A stretch of DNA of 64,000 nt from Fictibacillus sp. FJAT-27399 (GCF_001510655.1 NZ_LMVC01000002.1:159310-223309), one strand, 5' to 3'; positions 19,214-28,171 are shown, counted from the stretch's first letter. Numbers and translations: made by a program. The notes: generated from the sequence alone by a model not told the origin.

Positions 19214-20395
19214 ATGCTGAAAGAAGCTGTAATCGTAGCAGGAGCAAGAACACCGATAGGCAAAGCAAAAAAAGGATCATTCGCTCAAATGCGGTCAGAT
19301 GAACTCGCAGCGATCACCGTAAAAGAAACACTGCGGCGGGCTGGCGGCTATGACGGCCCGATTGACGATCTCATCATGGGATGTGCCATTCCAGAGGCAG
19401 AACAGGGCATGAACATGGCAAGATTGATCGGGGCGAGAGCAGGCCTCCCGGATACCATTCCGGCGATCACCGTTAACCGGTTCTGTTCCTCAGGACTTCA
19501 AAGTATTGCTTATGGCGCTGAGAAAATTATGCTCGGTCATGCGCAGGCTGTTTTAGCCGGCGGAGCGGAATCCATGAGTTTGCTGCCGATGGAAGGCCAT
19601 GTCATCAAACCGAATCCTCACCTGGTTGAAACAGTTCCTCAATATTACATGGGGATGGGATTCACAGCCGAGGAAGTGGCAAAGCGATTTGGTGTAACGA
19701 GGGAAGATCAGGATGCCTTTGCGGTTCGAAGCCATCAAAATGCTGCACGAGCCATTAAAGAAGGCAGATTCAAGGATGAAATCGTACCTGTCTCCGTCAC
19801 AAGACGATGGCTTGGGGAAGACAACAAGCTAAAAGAAAAAGAGTTCATGGTTGATACGGACGAGGGCGTTCGTGCTGATACCTCATTAGAAGGCCTTGCT
19901 CGCCTGCGCCCTGCATTTTCCATTAATGGTTCTGTAACAGCAGGCAACGCATCACAAACGAGTGATGGGGCTGCGACCGTTCTTGTGATGGACCGTGAGA
20001 AAGCAGAAGCAGAAGGCTTGACGCCGCTGCTGAAGTTCAGAAGCTTTGCCGTGGCGGGTGTACCGCCTGAAATCATGGGGATCGGTCCTGTCGCTGCTGT
20101 TCCTAAAGCGTTAAAACTTGCGGGACTTGAAGTATCCGATATCGGCTTGTTCGAGCTCAATGAAGCGTTCGCCTCACAGGCTGTGCAAGTGATTCGTGAG
20201 CTGGGTCTTCCGGAAGACAGAGTCAATGTCAACGGAGGAGGAATCGCTCTCGGCCATCCGCTTGGATGCTCCGGAGCAAAGCTTACTCTCACGCTTCTTC
20301 ACGAAATGAAGCGAAGAGGAGAGCAGTTTGGTGTCGTAACCATGTGTATCGGCGGCGGAATGGGCGCTGCTGGCGTATTCGAATTAGTAGGCTAA
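19214..20395 (+). CDS. fadA: Acetyl-CoA C-acyltransferase (3-ketoacyl-CoA thiolase)
   Basis: A 393-residue thiolase catalysing the last step of beta-oxidation. The acyl-accepting Cys91 is in [10 protein letters not shown], the catalytic His in [15 protein letters not shown], and the second Cys in [17 protein letters not shown] precedes the ATG. It is between fadN and fadE with gaps of 14 and 22 bp. It could also split acetoacetyl-CoA made by ScoAB. Confidence 0.96.
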   Translation: MLKEAVIVAGARTPIGKAKKGSFAQMRSDELAAITVKETLRRAGGYDGPIDDLIMGCAIPEAEQGMNMARLIGARAGLPDTIPAITVNRFCSSGLQSIAYGAEKIMLGHAQAVLAGGAESMSLLPMEGHVIKPNPHLVETVPQYYMGMGFTAEEVAKRFGVTREDQDAFAVRSHQNAARAIKEGRFKDEIVPVSVTRRWLGEDNKLKEKEFMVDTDEGVRADTSLEGLARLRPAFSINGSVTAGNASQTSDGAATVLVMDREKAEAEGLTPLLKFRSFAVAGVPPEIMGIGPVAAVPKALKLAGLEVSDIGLFELNEAFASQAVQVIRELGLPEDRVNVNGGGIALGHPLGCSGAKLTLTLLHEMKRRGEQFGVVTMCIGGGMGAAGVFELVG

Positions 20396-20417
20396 TCCAA
20401 TACAGGAGGGTATAAAC

Positions 20418-22202
20418 ATGTCTAACACAATGGAAAAGGTTTTTAAAGGCGGAAGCTTTTTAGTGGAAGATATTCAGGCAGAGGACCTCTTTACACCAGA
20501 GGATTTTTCAGAAGAACACCTCATGATCGCCAAAACAACTGAGGATTATGTAGGTAAAGAAGTTGTTCCGCAGCTTGATAAGCTCGAGAACCATGAGTTC
20601 GATATTTCCAGGAAGCTCCTGACGAAAGCGGGAGAGCTGGGTCTTCTTGGTGCTGATGTTCCTGAAGAATACGGCGGCCTTGGACTTGATAAAATTTCTT
20701 CTTCCTTAATTACTGAGAAATTTGCACGCGGACGCGGCTTTTCAATCAGCTATGGTGCCCACGTCGGAATCGGTTCACTGCCGATTGTCCTCTTTGGTAA
20801 CGAAGAACAGAAGAAAAAGTATCTGCCTGATCTGGCAGTAGGAGCAAAAATTGCAGCTTATGCACTCACTGAGCCAGGATCTGGTTCCGATGCTCTAGGT
20901 GCCAAAACCACGGCGAGGCTGAACGCTGAAGGCACACATTATGTGCTGAACGGAGAAAAGCAATGGATCACAAACTCCGCTTTTGCCGATGTTTTTGTCG
21001 TGTATGCGAAAATTGATGGAGAACAATTCTCTGCGTTTATCGTAGAAAGGGATTATCCGGGCGTTTCCACAGGGCCGGAAGAAAAGAAAATGGGTATCAA
21101 ATCTTCATCCACCCGAACGCTTATTTTAGAAGACGTTCACGTGCCGAAAGAAAATCTTCTTGGTGAGCCGGGAAGAGGGCATGTGATCGCGTTTAACATT
21201 TTGAACATCGGACGCTATAAGCTTGCGATCGGATGCGTGGGTGCTGCGAAACGCGGAATCGAAGTTTCTGCGAAGTATGCGAACGAGCGCTCTCAATTCA
21301 AACGCAAAATCAGTTCCTTTAGCCTGATTCAGGAAAAGATCGCTAACATGGCGCTTCAAACATATGCGTCAGAAAGCTCGGTTTACCGGACAGTCGGTTT
21401 GTTTGAGACACGTCTCGGCAGCCTGAGTGAAGAAGCTCAAAAGGATGGGCTGCAAATCGGAAAAGCCATTGCTGAATATGCTATTGAATGCTCAATAAAC
21501 AAGTTCTTCGCCTCTGAAGTGCTGGATTATGTAGCTGACGAAGCTGTCCAGATTCATGGCGGATATGGCTTCATGAGTGAATATGAAGTCGAGGGAATGT
21601 ACCGAGATGCCCGTATTAATCGTATTTTTGAAGGAACAAACGAGATCAACCGCTTATTGGTGCCAGGCACCCTCGTCCGTAAAGCGATGAAAGGTGAGCT
21701 TCCTCTAATCGAGAAAGCGACCGCGCTTCAGAATGAGCTCATGATGATGATGCCACAGGAAGTAGGAACGGAGCCGCTTGAGCAGGAGAAATATCTTGTA
21801 AGCATGGCGAAAAAGGTCATCCTGATGGTAGCTGGTCTCGCAGTTCAGAAGTTTGGACCAAAGCTTGAAAACGAGCAAGAGCTGCTTGCCAACATGGCTG
21901 ATTTGGTCAGTGAAGTGTACGCGATGGAATCTGTCGTTCTTCGTACGGAAAAAGCGATCAACAGAACAAGTCTTGAAAGAAACACGCAAAAAGTGCTTAT
22001 GACAGAAGTGTTCTGTCAGGAAGCTTTCAACCGCATCGAAGCACATGCGAAGGAATCCATTATCGGAGTGGAAGAAGGGGACACTTTGCGCATGATGCTG
22101 TCCGCACTGCGTAAGCTTACCCGCCACACACCGATCAACGTGATCAAGAAGAAACGTGAAATTGCTGCTGTTGTTTTGGAAGAAGAACGCTACGTTATCT
22201 AA
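20418..22202 (+). CDS. fadE: Acyl-CoA dehydrogenase
   Basis: A 594-residue flavoprotein, longer than ordinary acyl-CoA dehydrogenases because of a C-terminal extension as in B. subtilis FadE. The FAD/substrate signatures AYALTEPGSGSDALG and YVADEAVQIHGGYGFMSEYEVE are present, and the catalytic Glu lies in RIFEGTNEINRL. It performs the first oxidation of beta-oxidation. The codons for LVPGT contain by chance or descent an exact GGTGCCAGGCACC. It is the last gene of fadNAE, with a strong terminator 47 bp after the stop. Confidence 0.95.
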   Translation: MSNTMEKVFKGGSFLVEDIQAEDLFTPEDFSEEHLMIAKTTEDYVGKEVVPQLDKLENHEFDISRKLLTKAGELGLLGADVPEEYGGLGLDKISSSLITEKFARGRGFSISYGAHVGIGSLPIVLFGNEEQKKKYLPDLAVGAKIAAYALTEPGSGSDALGAKTTARLNAEGTHYVLNGEKQWITNSAFADVFVVYAKIDGEQFSAFIVERDYPGVSTGPEEKKMGIKSSSTRTLILEDVHVPKENLLGEPGRGHVIAFNILNIGRYKLAIGCVGAAKRGIEVSAKYANERSQFKRKISSFSLIQEKIANMALQTYASESSVYRTVGLFETRLGSLSEEAQKDGLQIGKAIAEYAIECSINKFFASEVLDYVADEAVQIHGGYGFMSEYEVEGMYRDARINRIFEGTNEINRLLVPGTLVRKAMKGELPLIEKATALQNELMMMMPQEVGTEPLEQEKYLVSMAKKVILMVAGLAVQKFGPKLENEQELLANMADLVSEVYAMESVVLRTEKAINRTSLERNTQKVLMTEVFCQEAFNRIEAHAKESIIGVEEGDTLRMMLSALRKLTRHTPINVIKKKREIAAVVLEEERYVI

Positions 22203-22248
22203 ATTTATTCTAATAATGCCTTATCTTGAAACATACTCTCTCAATTTG

Positions 22249-22278
22249 GCTCCGGTGATTCACCGGAGCACTTTTTTT
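22249..22278 (+). terminator. Terminator of fadNAE
   Basis: GCTCCGGTG-att-CACCGGAGC, then T7 after AC. Confidence 0.95.
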
Positions 22279-22287
22279 ATTTATTAC

Positions 22288-22337
22288 GGTGCCAGGCACC
22301 GAAATTACACAAGTGTCAAAAAGCAGTGCCAGGCACC
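22288..22337. repeat. GGTGCCAGGCACC hairpin repeat, copy c (degenerate)
   Basis: GGTGCCAGGCACC and AGTGCCAGGCACC flank a shortened inner part with ATTACACAAGTGT. One inner arm is lost compared with copies a and b. Confidence 0.75.
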
Positions 22338-22413
22338 GAGATAAGTGATTAATTTCCCTTTACCTGGCTAGACTATTTTGTGTTACTATGGAATGGAAGG
22401 AGTGAGAAATTGC

Positions 22414-22773
22414 ATGAGTATAACCTTTTATCAATACCCAAAATGCGGAACATGCCAAAAGGCTAAAAAGTGGCTGGATTCCCATGATGTTGAGCTTGAA
22501 TCCGTACATATCGTTGAAAACCCTCCTTCTAAAGAGGAAATCAAAGAGCTGGTAGAAAAGAGCGGCCTTGATATCAAAAAGTTCTTTAATACGAGCGGGA
22601 TGAAATACAGGGAGCTTGGCTTGAAGGACAAGGTGAAAACAGCTTCCGAAGATGAGCTGCTGAATCTTTTGGCTTCTGACGGCATGCTGCTGAAACGCCC
22701 GATCACTACAGATGGAAACAAGGTAACAGTCGGCTTTAACGAAGGTGCATATAACGAAACTTGGAGTAAGTGA
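22414..22773 (+). CDS. yusI: ArsC/Spx-family protein YusI
   Basis: A 119-residue thioredoxin-fold protein of the ArsC/Spx/MgsR family. The CxxC redox pair Cys11/Cys14 sits in YPKCGTCQKAKKWL; the end RPITTDGNKVTVGFNEGAY is the family C-terminus. Real Spx has a conserved RNA-polymerase-contact Gly and different C-terminus, so this is an ArsC-like reductase of unknown target rather than Spx. The ATG follows AAGGAGTGAG. In B. subtilis yusI lies between fadE and gcvH, as here. Confidence 0.88.
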   Translation: MSITFYQYPKCGTCQKAKKWLDSHDVELESVHIVENPPSKEEIKELVEKSGLDIKKFFNTSGMKYRELGLKDKVKTASEDELLNLLASDGMLLKRPITTDGNKVTVGFNEGAYNETWSK

Positions 22774-22788
22774 TGTAATTAGTTGCTT

Positions 22789-22815
22789 AACTATAATAAA
22801 TTTAATATTATAGTT
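22789..22815. promoter_or_regulatory. Perfect inverted repeat upstream of gcvH
   Basis: AACTATAATA and TATTATAGTT, 10 bp each with a 7-bp spacer. The repeat contains TATAAT on one strand, so it may be a promoter -10 region with an overlapping operator. It lies 35 bp before gcvH. Confidence 0.5.
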
Positions 22816-22849
22816 ATTATAAATAACAAGAAAAGCTGGAGGGATACAA

Positions 22850-23236
22850 ATGAATTTTCCAAAAGAATTGCGTTATTCAGAAGAACACGAATGGGTAAAA
22901 GTTGAAGATGGAAATAGGGTAAGAATCGGTATTACTGACTTTGCGCAGGATGAACTGGGTGATATCGTATTTGTAGAGCTTCCAGAAGTGGGCGATGAAA
23001 TTAAAGCGGACGAGCCTTTTGGCAGTGTTGAATCTGTTAAAACAGTCTCTGAACTTTATGCTCCAATCTCTGGCAAGGTGGTTGAAATCAACGAAGATCT
23101 TGATGACAGCCCTGAGCTTGTAAACGAATCTGCTTATGAAAAAGCTTGGATGATCGTTGTTGAGGCATCTGATCTTTCTGAGACAGAAAACCTAATGACA
23201 GCTGAACAATATGAGGAAATGACAAAAGAAGACTAA
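22850..23236 (+). CDS. gcvH: Glycine cleavage system H protein
   Basis: A 128-residue lipoyl carrier protein. Lys64 in [10 protein letters not shown] carries the lipoyl group, and the [15 protein letters not shown] stretch is conserved. In Bacillus GcvH also passes octanoate to LipL for lipoylation of other enzymes; lipA is at 56 kb in this window. AGCTGGAGGG precedes the ATG. Other glycine-cleavage genes are not adjacent. Confidence 0.97.
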   Translation: MNFPKELRYSEEHEWVKVEDGNRVRIGITDFAQDELGDIVFVELPEVGDEIKADEPFGSVESVKTVSELYAPISGKVVEINEDLDDSPELVNESAYEKAWMIVVEASDLSETENLMTAEQYEEMTKED

Positions 23237-23315
23237 TCCCTTATTTTAAGTATTTTTGATGAGTACTCAGCTTCTTTCCGGAGACAATACTTCTATGGAA
23301 GGAAGTGAGTGTTCA

Positions 23316-23564
23316 TTGGGTTCAAAAAACTCAGGATCTAAATCGGACATTACGTCAAAAGTGTATGGAAAAATGGATACAGGTTACATGTCCCTGTTCC
23401 ATGATAACCAGAAAATAGGCCGCGTCATCTTTTCCGATCAAGGAAATCAGTATGAAATGGCTGAAGGCTTTGAATTTGATGCTGACAAAATTTATAAAAA
23501 AGACAACAGTTCTGCAGAATATCCCCAAAGTTACGTACAGGGATGCGATGAGGGCTGGTGTTAG
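23316..23564 (+). CDS. yusG: YusG-like small protein (DUF2553 type)
   Basis: An 82-residue protein matching B. subtilis YusG in place (just after gcvH) and broadly in layout (SKVYGKMDTGYMSLFHDNQKIG, acidic middle). The start I prefer is TTG, because GGAAGGAAG lies before it; in-frame ATGs upstream contain or precede that site. The C-terminus is CDEGWC. Function unknown. Confidence 0.6.
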   Translation: MGSKNSGSKSDITSKVYGKMDTGYMSLFHDNQKIGRVIFSDQGNQYEMAEGFEFDADKIYKKDNSSAEYPQSYVQGCDEGWC

Positions 23565-23576
23565 TTAGAAAAGTGT

Positions 23577-23610
23577 AAAAAAGGGCAAACCCTCAGGGCT
23601 TGTCCTTTTT
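23577..23610 (+). terminator. Bidirectional terminator between yusG and the KGG protein
   Basis: AAAGGGCAA pairs with TTGTCCTTT, with inner CCCT/AGGG; T5 on one side and A6 on the other serve both convergent genes. Confidence 0.85.
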
Positions 23611-23623
23611 GCAATTTTATATA

Positions 23624-24007
23624 TTAATCGCTGCTGCGGCTGTTACCGCCTTTTTTGCCGATTTCTCTGTAAAAATCTTTGTTATGGCTGTCGGAAGTAG
23701 CTTCTCCGCCCTTTTTACCGATCTCCTGATAAAAATCCTTATCATGGCTATCAGCCGTCGACTTACCGCCTTTTTTGCCAATATCTTGATAGAAGTCTTT
23801 ATCATGGCTGGATGCAGTTGATACTCCGCCTTTTTGACCGATTTCCTGGTAGAAGTTTTGATCGTGGCTTTTAGAAGTAGCATTTCCGCCCTTTTTGCCG
23901 ATTTCCTGATAAAAATCTTTGCCACGGGTTTTAGACGTTTTTTGACCGCCCATGCGCCCTGCTTCTTCTCTGCTCATTCCGTCTCGGTTGTCATTATTCT
24001 TAGCCAT
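23624..24007 (-). CDS. KGG-repeat general stress protein (GsiB-like)
   Basis: A 127-residue, very hydrophilic protein made of five to six repeats of about 20 residues with the core DFYQEIGKKGG and S(K/A)SHD linkers. This is the stress-induced KGG repeat of GsiB/YciG proteins, which are desiccation-type disordered proteins. ATG follows AAGGAGG. A close match to a sigma-B promoter lies about 80 bp upstream, in line with general stress control of B. subtilis gsiB. Opposite-strand reading frames here are shadows of the repeats. Confidence 0.92.
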   Translation of the reverse strand: MAKNNDNRDGMSREEAGRMGGQKTSKTRGKDFYQEIGKKGGNATSKSHDQNFYQEIGQKGGVSTASSHDKDFYQDIGKKGGKSTADSHDKDFYQEIGKKGGEATSDSHNKDFYREIGKKGGNSRSSD

Positions 24008-24088
24008 TTCAAAATTCCTCCTTATATATGGTAAATAGTGTGTTCCCAACAGCTATTCACTTTGTGCTGTTGGACTTAGAGAAACAAT

Positions 24089-24112
24089 ATCCCCTTTTCG
24101 CAATGGTTAAAC
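24089..24112 (-). promoter_or_regulatory. Sigma-B promoter of the KGG protein gene
   Basis: Minus strand GTTTAA, 12 bp, GGGGAT, against the consensus GTTTAA-N12-14-GGGTAT: one mismatch. The remaining 200 bp up to yusF hold nothing else I can name. Confidence 0.75.
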
Positions 24113-24311
24113 AGCTTTAATCGAAGTTGGTACGAAACTCCTTATTAAGTTGGCTGCTTGTAGGAAAATGGGTTACATATACATAAATAGTTGTCTGATT
24201 TATTAACAATCAATGGAGGATTCTAATAAAATAAAGGGTATTATAGTAAGTAAGAAAAAAATATCAATCGCATTAATACTCGTTCTTTAGCAGATATAGG
24301 AGAGATGATTG

Positions 24312-24659
24312 ATGAATAACAACTTGGACAAAGTGATTATCGTTGAAGGGAAATCAGACAAGGAAAAACTGTTCTCCATTTTAAATGAGCCTGTTGAGAT
24401 CATCTGTACCAATGGCACAATGGGGCTTTCCCGGCTTGAGGAACTTGCAATACAAATTGAAAACCGAGATGTCTATATACTGGTCGATGCGGATGAAGCT
24501 GGAGCAAAATTAAGAAAAATGCTACAGCGGGAGCTTCCAAATGCAGAACATCTTTATATTCATAAAATGTACCGAGAAGTGGCAAAAACACCGCTCATGT
24601 ATCTTGCCAATATTCTGCTTGGCGCTCGTTTCACCGTAAATAAAGAATGCCTGGGATAA
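24312..24659 (+). CDS. yusF: YusF, Toprim-domain protein
   Basis: A 115-residue single Toprim domain. The catalytic Glu12 is in IIVEGKSDKEKL and the DxD pair Asp59/Asp61 in ILVDADEAG. This is the fold of RNase M5 and DnaG catalytic cores; stand-alone Toprim proteins of this kind are probable nucleases of unknown target. The ATG follows TAGGAGAG. Its place between yusG and yusE agrees with B. subtilis. Confidence 0.88.
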   Translation: MNNNLDKVIIVEGKSDKEKLFSILNEPVEIICTNGTMGLSRLEELAIQIENRDVYILVDADEAGAKLRKMLQRELPNAEHLYIHKMYREVAKTPLMYLANILLGARFTVNKECLG

Positions 24660-24824
24660 GGAAAGCAAAATTGAACCGAAAGAAATCCTCTTTGAGGAGG
24701 ATTTCTTAAGTTTGTATTTTACGTACTGTTATAAGCACGGTTGTTGACAGCACCTCTTAGATCCGGGATATTCAATTACATAGAGAAAAAATGGATTCGT
24801 AAAAAACTGCAATTGGAGAGAGAT

Positions 24825-25154
24825 ATGAGGGATTTAACTAATATAGAAATTCATAATTTTATTAAAGGTTCAACAGAGGAGCCAGCAGCTCTTTATATCC
24901 AGACACCGCTTTGCGGAACGTGTAAGATGGGAAGGCGGATGCTCGACATCACATTGGAAGCAATAAGCCAGTCAGAAACGTCTGAACCTAAAATCGGTGC
25001 TTGCAACCTAAATGCGATGCCGGAGCTTGCTGAAAAGTACAGCATCACGAGTGTCCCTTGCCTGCTTTTTTTAAACAGGGGCATTGCCGTAAAGAAGATT
25101 TATGCCATGCAATCTGTTGATTTTTTGTATCAAAACTTAAAAAAGTACCTGTAA
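24825..25154 (+). CDS. yusE: YusE, thioredoxin-like protein
   Basis: A 109-residue thioredoxin-fold protein with an active site TPLCGTCK (Cys30, Cys33) in place of WCGPC, and the cis-Pro motif SVPCLLFL. Probably a cytosolic thiol oxidoreductase with a narrow partner set. The ATG is 4 bp after GGAGAGA. An imperfect 12-bp stem (AAGAAATCCTC/GAGGATTTCTT) without a T-run lies upstream at 24680-24708. Confidence 0.85.
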   Translation: MRDLTNIEIHNFIKGSTEEPAALYIQTPLCGTCKMGRRMLDITLEAISQSETSEPKIGACNLNAMPELAEKYSITSVPCLLFLNRGIAVKKIYAMQSVDFLYQNLKKYL

Positions 25155-25178
25155 AAGACACGGATTGTGTCTTTTTTT
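25154..25178 (+). terminator. Terminator of yusE
   Basis: AAAGACAC-ggatt-GTGTCTTT, then T4; the stem starts at the stop codon. Confidence 0.9.
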
Positions 25179-25558
25179 GTTTTTAGGGGGTATTTTTTAA
25201 ATGTAATACATGGTTTATGTGGTAAAATAAAGAAGAAATGTGTAATAAATTTTACAGAACGATTCAGGTGCAACAAAATGAAACGATATCTCCAAACAGC
25301 AGTAATAGCAAGCAAGTTACCGCTTCCGAACGATTTATGGGTCAAGACTGCAAAAATTATCCTTTTCAGGAACGTGACAAAAACATTACAATTGTTATAA
25401 GTCCTGTAACATTGTTATACAACTGTATCCTACAAACCTACGAATCAATGGTATAAATGTATAGGAGAGCTTGAAACATGTTTGCTCCTGTCGACTTTTG
25501 GAATGTATGATCATTTTATCCAAAAGTACAATACAACCTGGATTTAAGAGGTGAAACT
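25179..25558. other. Leader region of sigI, no gene seen
   Basis: AT-rich, 380 bp, without a credible gene. It holds repeated TGTTAT/TGTAAC hexamers (25393, 25405, 25413), which resemble halves of WalR boxes but with spacing of 6 and 2 bp rather than 5. A weak hairpin AGGAG...CTCCT lies at 25463-25489. AGAGGTG at 25547 is the sigI ribosome-binding site. Confidence 0.4.
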
Positions 25559-26305
25559 ATGTCTACTGCATTTGTACCAACTATTCGTAACAGCACACCA
25601 CTCGTTAACATTGAGGATAAAGTACTAAGAATTCAAAGAGGAAATGATTCCTTAAGAAATGAGCTGATCGAAGCTTACCAGCCATTTATTAAAAAAGTGA
25701 CTTCAAAAGTTTGCAGTCAATATATAGATCGTACGATGGATGAATTTAGTGTAGGTCTTTACGCTTTCAATGAAGCCATTGATCAATATCAAGAAGGACA
25801 AGGAAGCCGTTTTCTTTCCTTTGCTGACATGGTAATCCGCCGCAGGGTTATCGACTATATCCGAAAAGAAGTTAGACAGAACCGTCTGATTTATTTGCAG
25901 CCGGATGAGGAAGATGAAGAAGGCCGTGTCGAGGACAGCTACGCAGAACAAAAAGCTGCCATGGAACATTACGAAGAAAAGATCCAGGCAGAGAACCGCG
26001 TGTATGAAATCGAAGAATATCAAAAACTTCTGAAGGATTTCAGCCTTAATTTTAAAGTGTTAAGCAAACATTGCCCAAAGCATGTGGATGCAAGGGAAAA
26101 CGCTAAAGAAATCGCTCGTTTGTTAGTGGAAAACCAGGAAATGGCTGAATTTTTATTGGAAAAAAAACAACTTCCTATAAAAGATTTGTTAAGTATGGTT
26201 TCCTGCAGTCGTAAAACAATAGAGAGAAATCGAAAATATATAATAGCGGTATCGCTAATATATCTAGGGGACTTTAAAGCGTTAAAGTCTTATATTCAGC
26301 CTTAA
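25559..26305 (+). CDS. sigI: RNA polymerase sigma factor SigI
   Basis: A 248-residue sigma factor of the SigI group. The region-2-like part is DRTMDEFSVGLYAFNEAIDQ and FLSFADMVIRRRVIDYIRKE; the C-terminal helix-turn-helix is LLSMVSCSRKTIERNRKYI with the typical end YIVAVSLIYLGDF-like pattern. It should direct cell-wall or heat stress genes and its own operon, held by the anti-sigma factor RsgI encoded next. In B. subtilis, as I recall, sigI-rsgI sits elsewhere (ykoZ-ykrI), so its place inside the yus block is a rearrangement. Confidence 0.93.
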   Translation: MSTAFVPTIRNSTPLVNIEDKVLRIQRGNDSLRNELIEAYQPFIKKVTSKVCSQYIDRTMDEFSVGLYAFNEAIDQYQEGQGSRFLSFADMVIRRRVIDYIRKEVRQNRLIYLQPDEEDEEGRVEDSYAEQKAAMEHYEEKIQAENRVYEIEEYQKLLKDFSLNFKVLSKHCPKHVDARENAKEIARLLVENQEMAEFLLEKKQLPIKDLLSMVSCSRKTIERNRKYIIAVSLIYLGDFKALKSYIQP

Positions 26306-26436
26306 ATAAGGGGAAGTTAAACGGTTGTAATTACTCGTGGGGAAATCGTAATAAATAAGCAAAGCAAGAGAGCAGCAAAACCCATGATGGTTATGATACG
26401 AAGCAGATCCTTCGCCTAGCAGGAGGGATATGTGGG

Positions 26437-27720
26437 ATGAAGAATGGAATTTTAATGGAAGTTAAGAAAGGGAAAGCCGTCCTATTAACGAAAGACGGTT
26501 GTTTCATCACCGTTAAGGTACCACGCGGAAAGCATCCGGTGGTAGGTATGGAATACAGCGTTTCAAGTTTTTCAAAAAGCAGAACACGCCAATTTATTTT
26601 TCCTTCTCTTTCACTTACAATAGCAGCATTGCTTATACTTGTTTTATTTTCAGGAGTAAGTCCACTCGGCCGCAACGACAATACTGTTGCGGCTTATGTG
26701 AGTTTTGACGTAAATCCCAGCCTCGAAGCAGGAGTTAACAAAGACTTGCAAGTCATAAAAGTAAAAGCATATAACGCTGAGGGACGGGAAATTCTCCAAT
26801 CATTAAAACAAAAGAAAAACATAAGCCTTTCCCACTTTGCTTCAGCTTTGCTGAATGCTTATGACAACAAAGGATATCTGAAGAAAAACCCGGATGTCAT
26901 GATCGGAACAACCATCGTGAACCAAAATAATGACAAGCTTTTGTCTGCATTGGATGAGACTGTATCTTCAATTAAACGGAATGCATCCATCTATAATTCG
27001 AAAGCCGCCATCATGGTAAAGAATATTAATACAAATAAACGGAATGTTGCCCAAAAGAATGGCGTATCATCCGGAAAATATATGATGTACTTGGATGCTA
27101 AACGAAAAGATAAAAACATTTCTCTTAATCAAGTGAAGAACATGTCTTATACCGAGCTAAAGAGAAAGATAAAACCTGTACATGAAGAGCCAGAAGAATC
27201 CGGCTATAAAAAAAACCATTCAGAAAAAATTCTTCGCAATCATAGAAATCTTGAACCCATAAAGATTAAGACGAGTTCCCTGCATAGTTCTTCTCTAAAA
27301 GAACATGCGAAAAAAGAAGTCAAAGAAGAAAGGATTGAACCCAAGCTAGAACCAAACAATAAACGTGCTGTCCCAAAAACCAAAAGGCACGAAGATCGAA
27401 AAAGCGGCCGTAAAGCTGAAGATAAAGAAAAAAATGAATCAAAAAAAGTAAAACCACATCCTTCAAAGCAACATCACGAACAGCCGATGTACAACAAGCA
27501 AGCAAAGAAAAATACTAATTTGAATACTGCTCCGAAACAGCATGTTCATGAAAAGAATAAACATGAAAACCATAAATGGAATAAGGGGAAAAGGCTTGAA
27601 AAAAGAGAGCAGAAAAATTCTCCCGTTCATCGGCCTGAAAAAACGTACTGGAAAAAAGTACTGCAGAAAAATCATAAAAAGCCACAAATGAATAAAGAAA
27701 TACATAAAAAGGCTGGCTAA
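26437..27720 (+). CDS. rsgI: Anti-sigma-I factor RsgI
   Basis: A 427-residue single-pass membrane protein. The N-terminal RsgI_N domain (residues 1-48, KNGILMEVKKGKAVLLTKDG) binds SigI; a membrane helix covers about 54-74. Just outside lies AAYVSFDVNPSLEAG; cleavage between Asn93 and Pro94 is known in this family. The conserved juxtamembrane domain ends near residue 190. The rest, about 190 residues, is a Lys/His/Glu/Asn-rich disordered tail without a folded domain. In B. subtilis a disordered tail is needed for sensing cell-wall state. GGAGGGA precedes the ATG. Confidence 0.9.
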   Translation: MKNGILMEVKKGKAVLLTKDGCFITVKVPRGKHPVVGMEYSVSSFSKSRTRQFIFPSLSLTIAALLILVLFSGVSPLGRNDNTVAAYVSFDVNPSLEAGVNKDLQVIKVKAYNAEGREILQSLKQKKNISLSHFASALLNAYDNKGYLKKNPDVMIGTTIVNQNNDKLLSALDETVSSIKRNASIYNSKAAIMVKNINTNKRNVAQKNGVSSGKYMMYLDAKRKDKNISLNQVKNMSYTELKRKIKPVHEEPEESGYKKNHSEKILRNHRNLEPIKIKTSSLHSSSLKEHAKKEVKEERIEPKLEPNNKRAVPKTKRHEDRKSGRKAEDKEKNESKKVKPHPSKQHHEQPMYNKQAKKNTNLNTAPKQHVHEKNKHENHKWNKGKRLEKREQKNSPVHRPEKTYWKKVLQKNHKKPQMNKEIHKKAG

Positions 27721-27822
27721 AAGTCGACACTACGTTTAATAAACTGTCGAAGGAAAAATCAAGGAAGACACCAACCATCTCCCGAACATTAAGATATACA
27801 TGTTTTTAAAAGGGGGATGTTT

Positions 27823-28125
27823 ATGGATTGGGTTCTTTGGCAGGAACAGGTTCAAAAAACGGCCTTCCTTCAGCCGCTGATAGGCACGGAGACTCCCAGT
27901 GTGACGGCTGACGGAGAACGATTATGTTTTTCCTTCGTAAATAAGTATAACGGATCAGAACGGATATCCATGCTTACAGGCAGGATGGATGATTTGCATG
28001 AGGTGTTTGAAGGCCAGCAGCGTCTGAGCGATTTAATCAGGATAAAAAGAGTAACTTTTACGGGAACATACAGAGAACAGCTTAAGTTAGAATCTCTTCT
28101 GTTTTTATGCAAATTGGAGTCCTAA
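27823..28125 (+). CDS. YusD-like protein
   Basis: A 100-residue soluble protein that I cannot place in a named family. It begins MDWVLWQEQVQKTAFLQ and contains IRIKRVTFTGTYREQLKLE near the end. B. subtilis has yusD between yusE and metN at the same spot and of the same size, so it is probably YusD. ATG follows AAAGGGGGA. No terminator separates it clearly from the SAM riboswitch region. Confidence 0.6.
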   Translation: MDWVLWQEQVQKTAFLQPLIGTETPSVTADGERLCFSFVNKYNGSERISMLTGRMDDLHEVFEGQQRLSDLIRIKRVTFTGTYREQLKLESLLFLCKLES

Positions 28126-28171
28126 GCCAAAAGAATCGGGTCCTTCTATCTAAATAAACAGGAGTTATGGA

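Noticed and set aside
23600-24034. Two hydrophobic plus-strand frames opposite the KGG-repeat gene
   Set aside because: They are the antisense of a regular repeat, have no binding sites, and their pattern follows the codons of the KGG protein.
24680-24708. Terminator between yusF and yusE
   Set aside because: The stem AAGAAATCCTC/GAGGATTTCTT is good, but no T-run follows.
25393-25418. WalR-type box upstream of sigI
   Set aside because: The hexamers TGTTAT and TGTAAC are present but with 6- and 2-bp spacing instead of 5, so I do not call a site.
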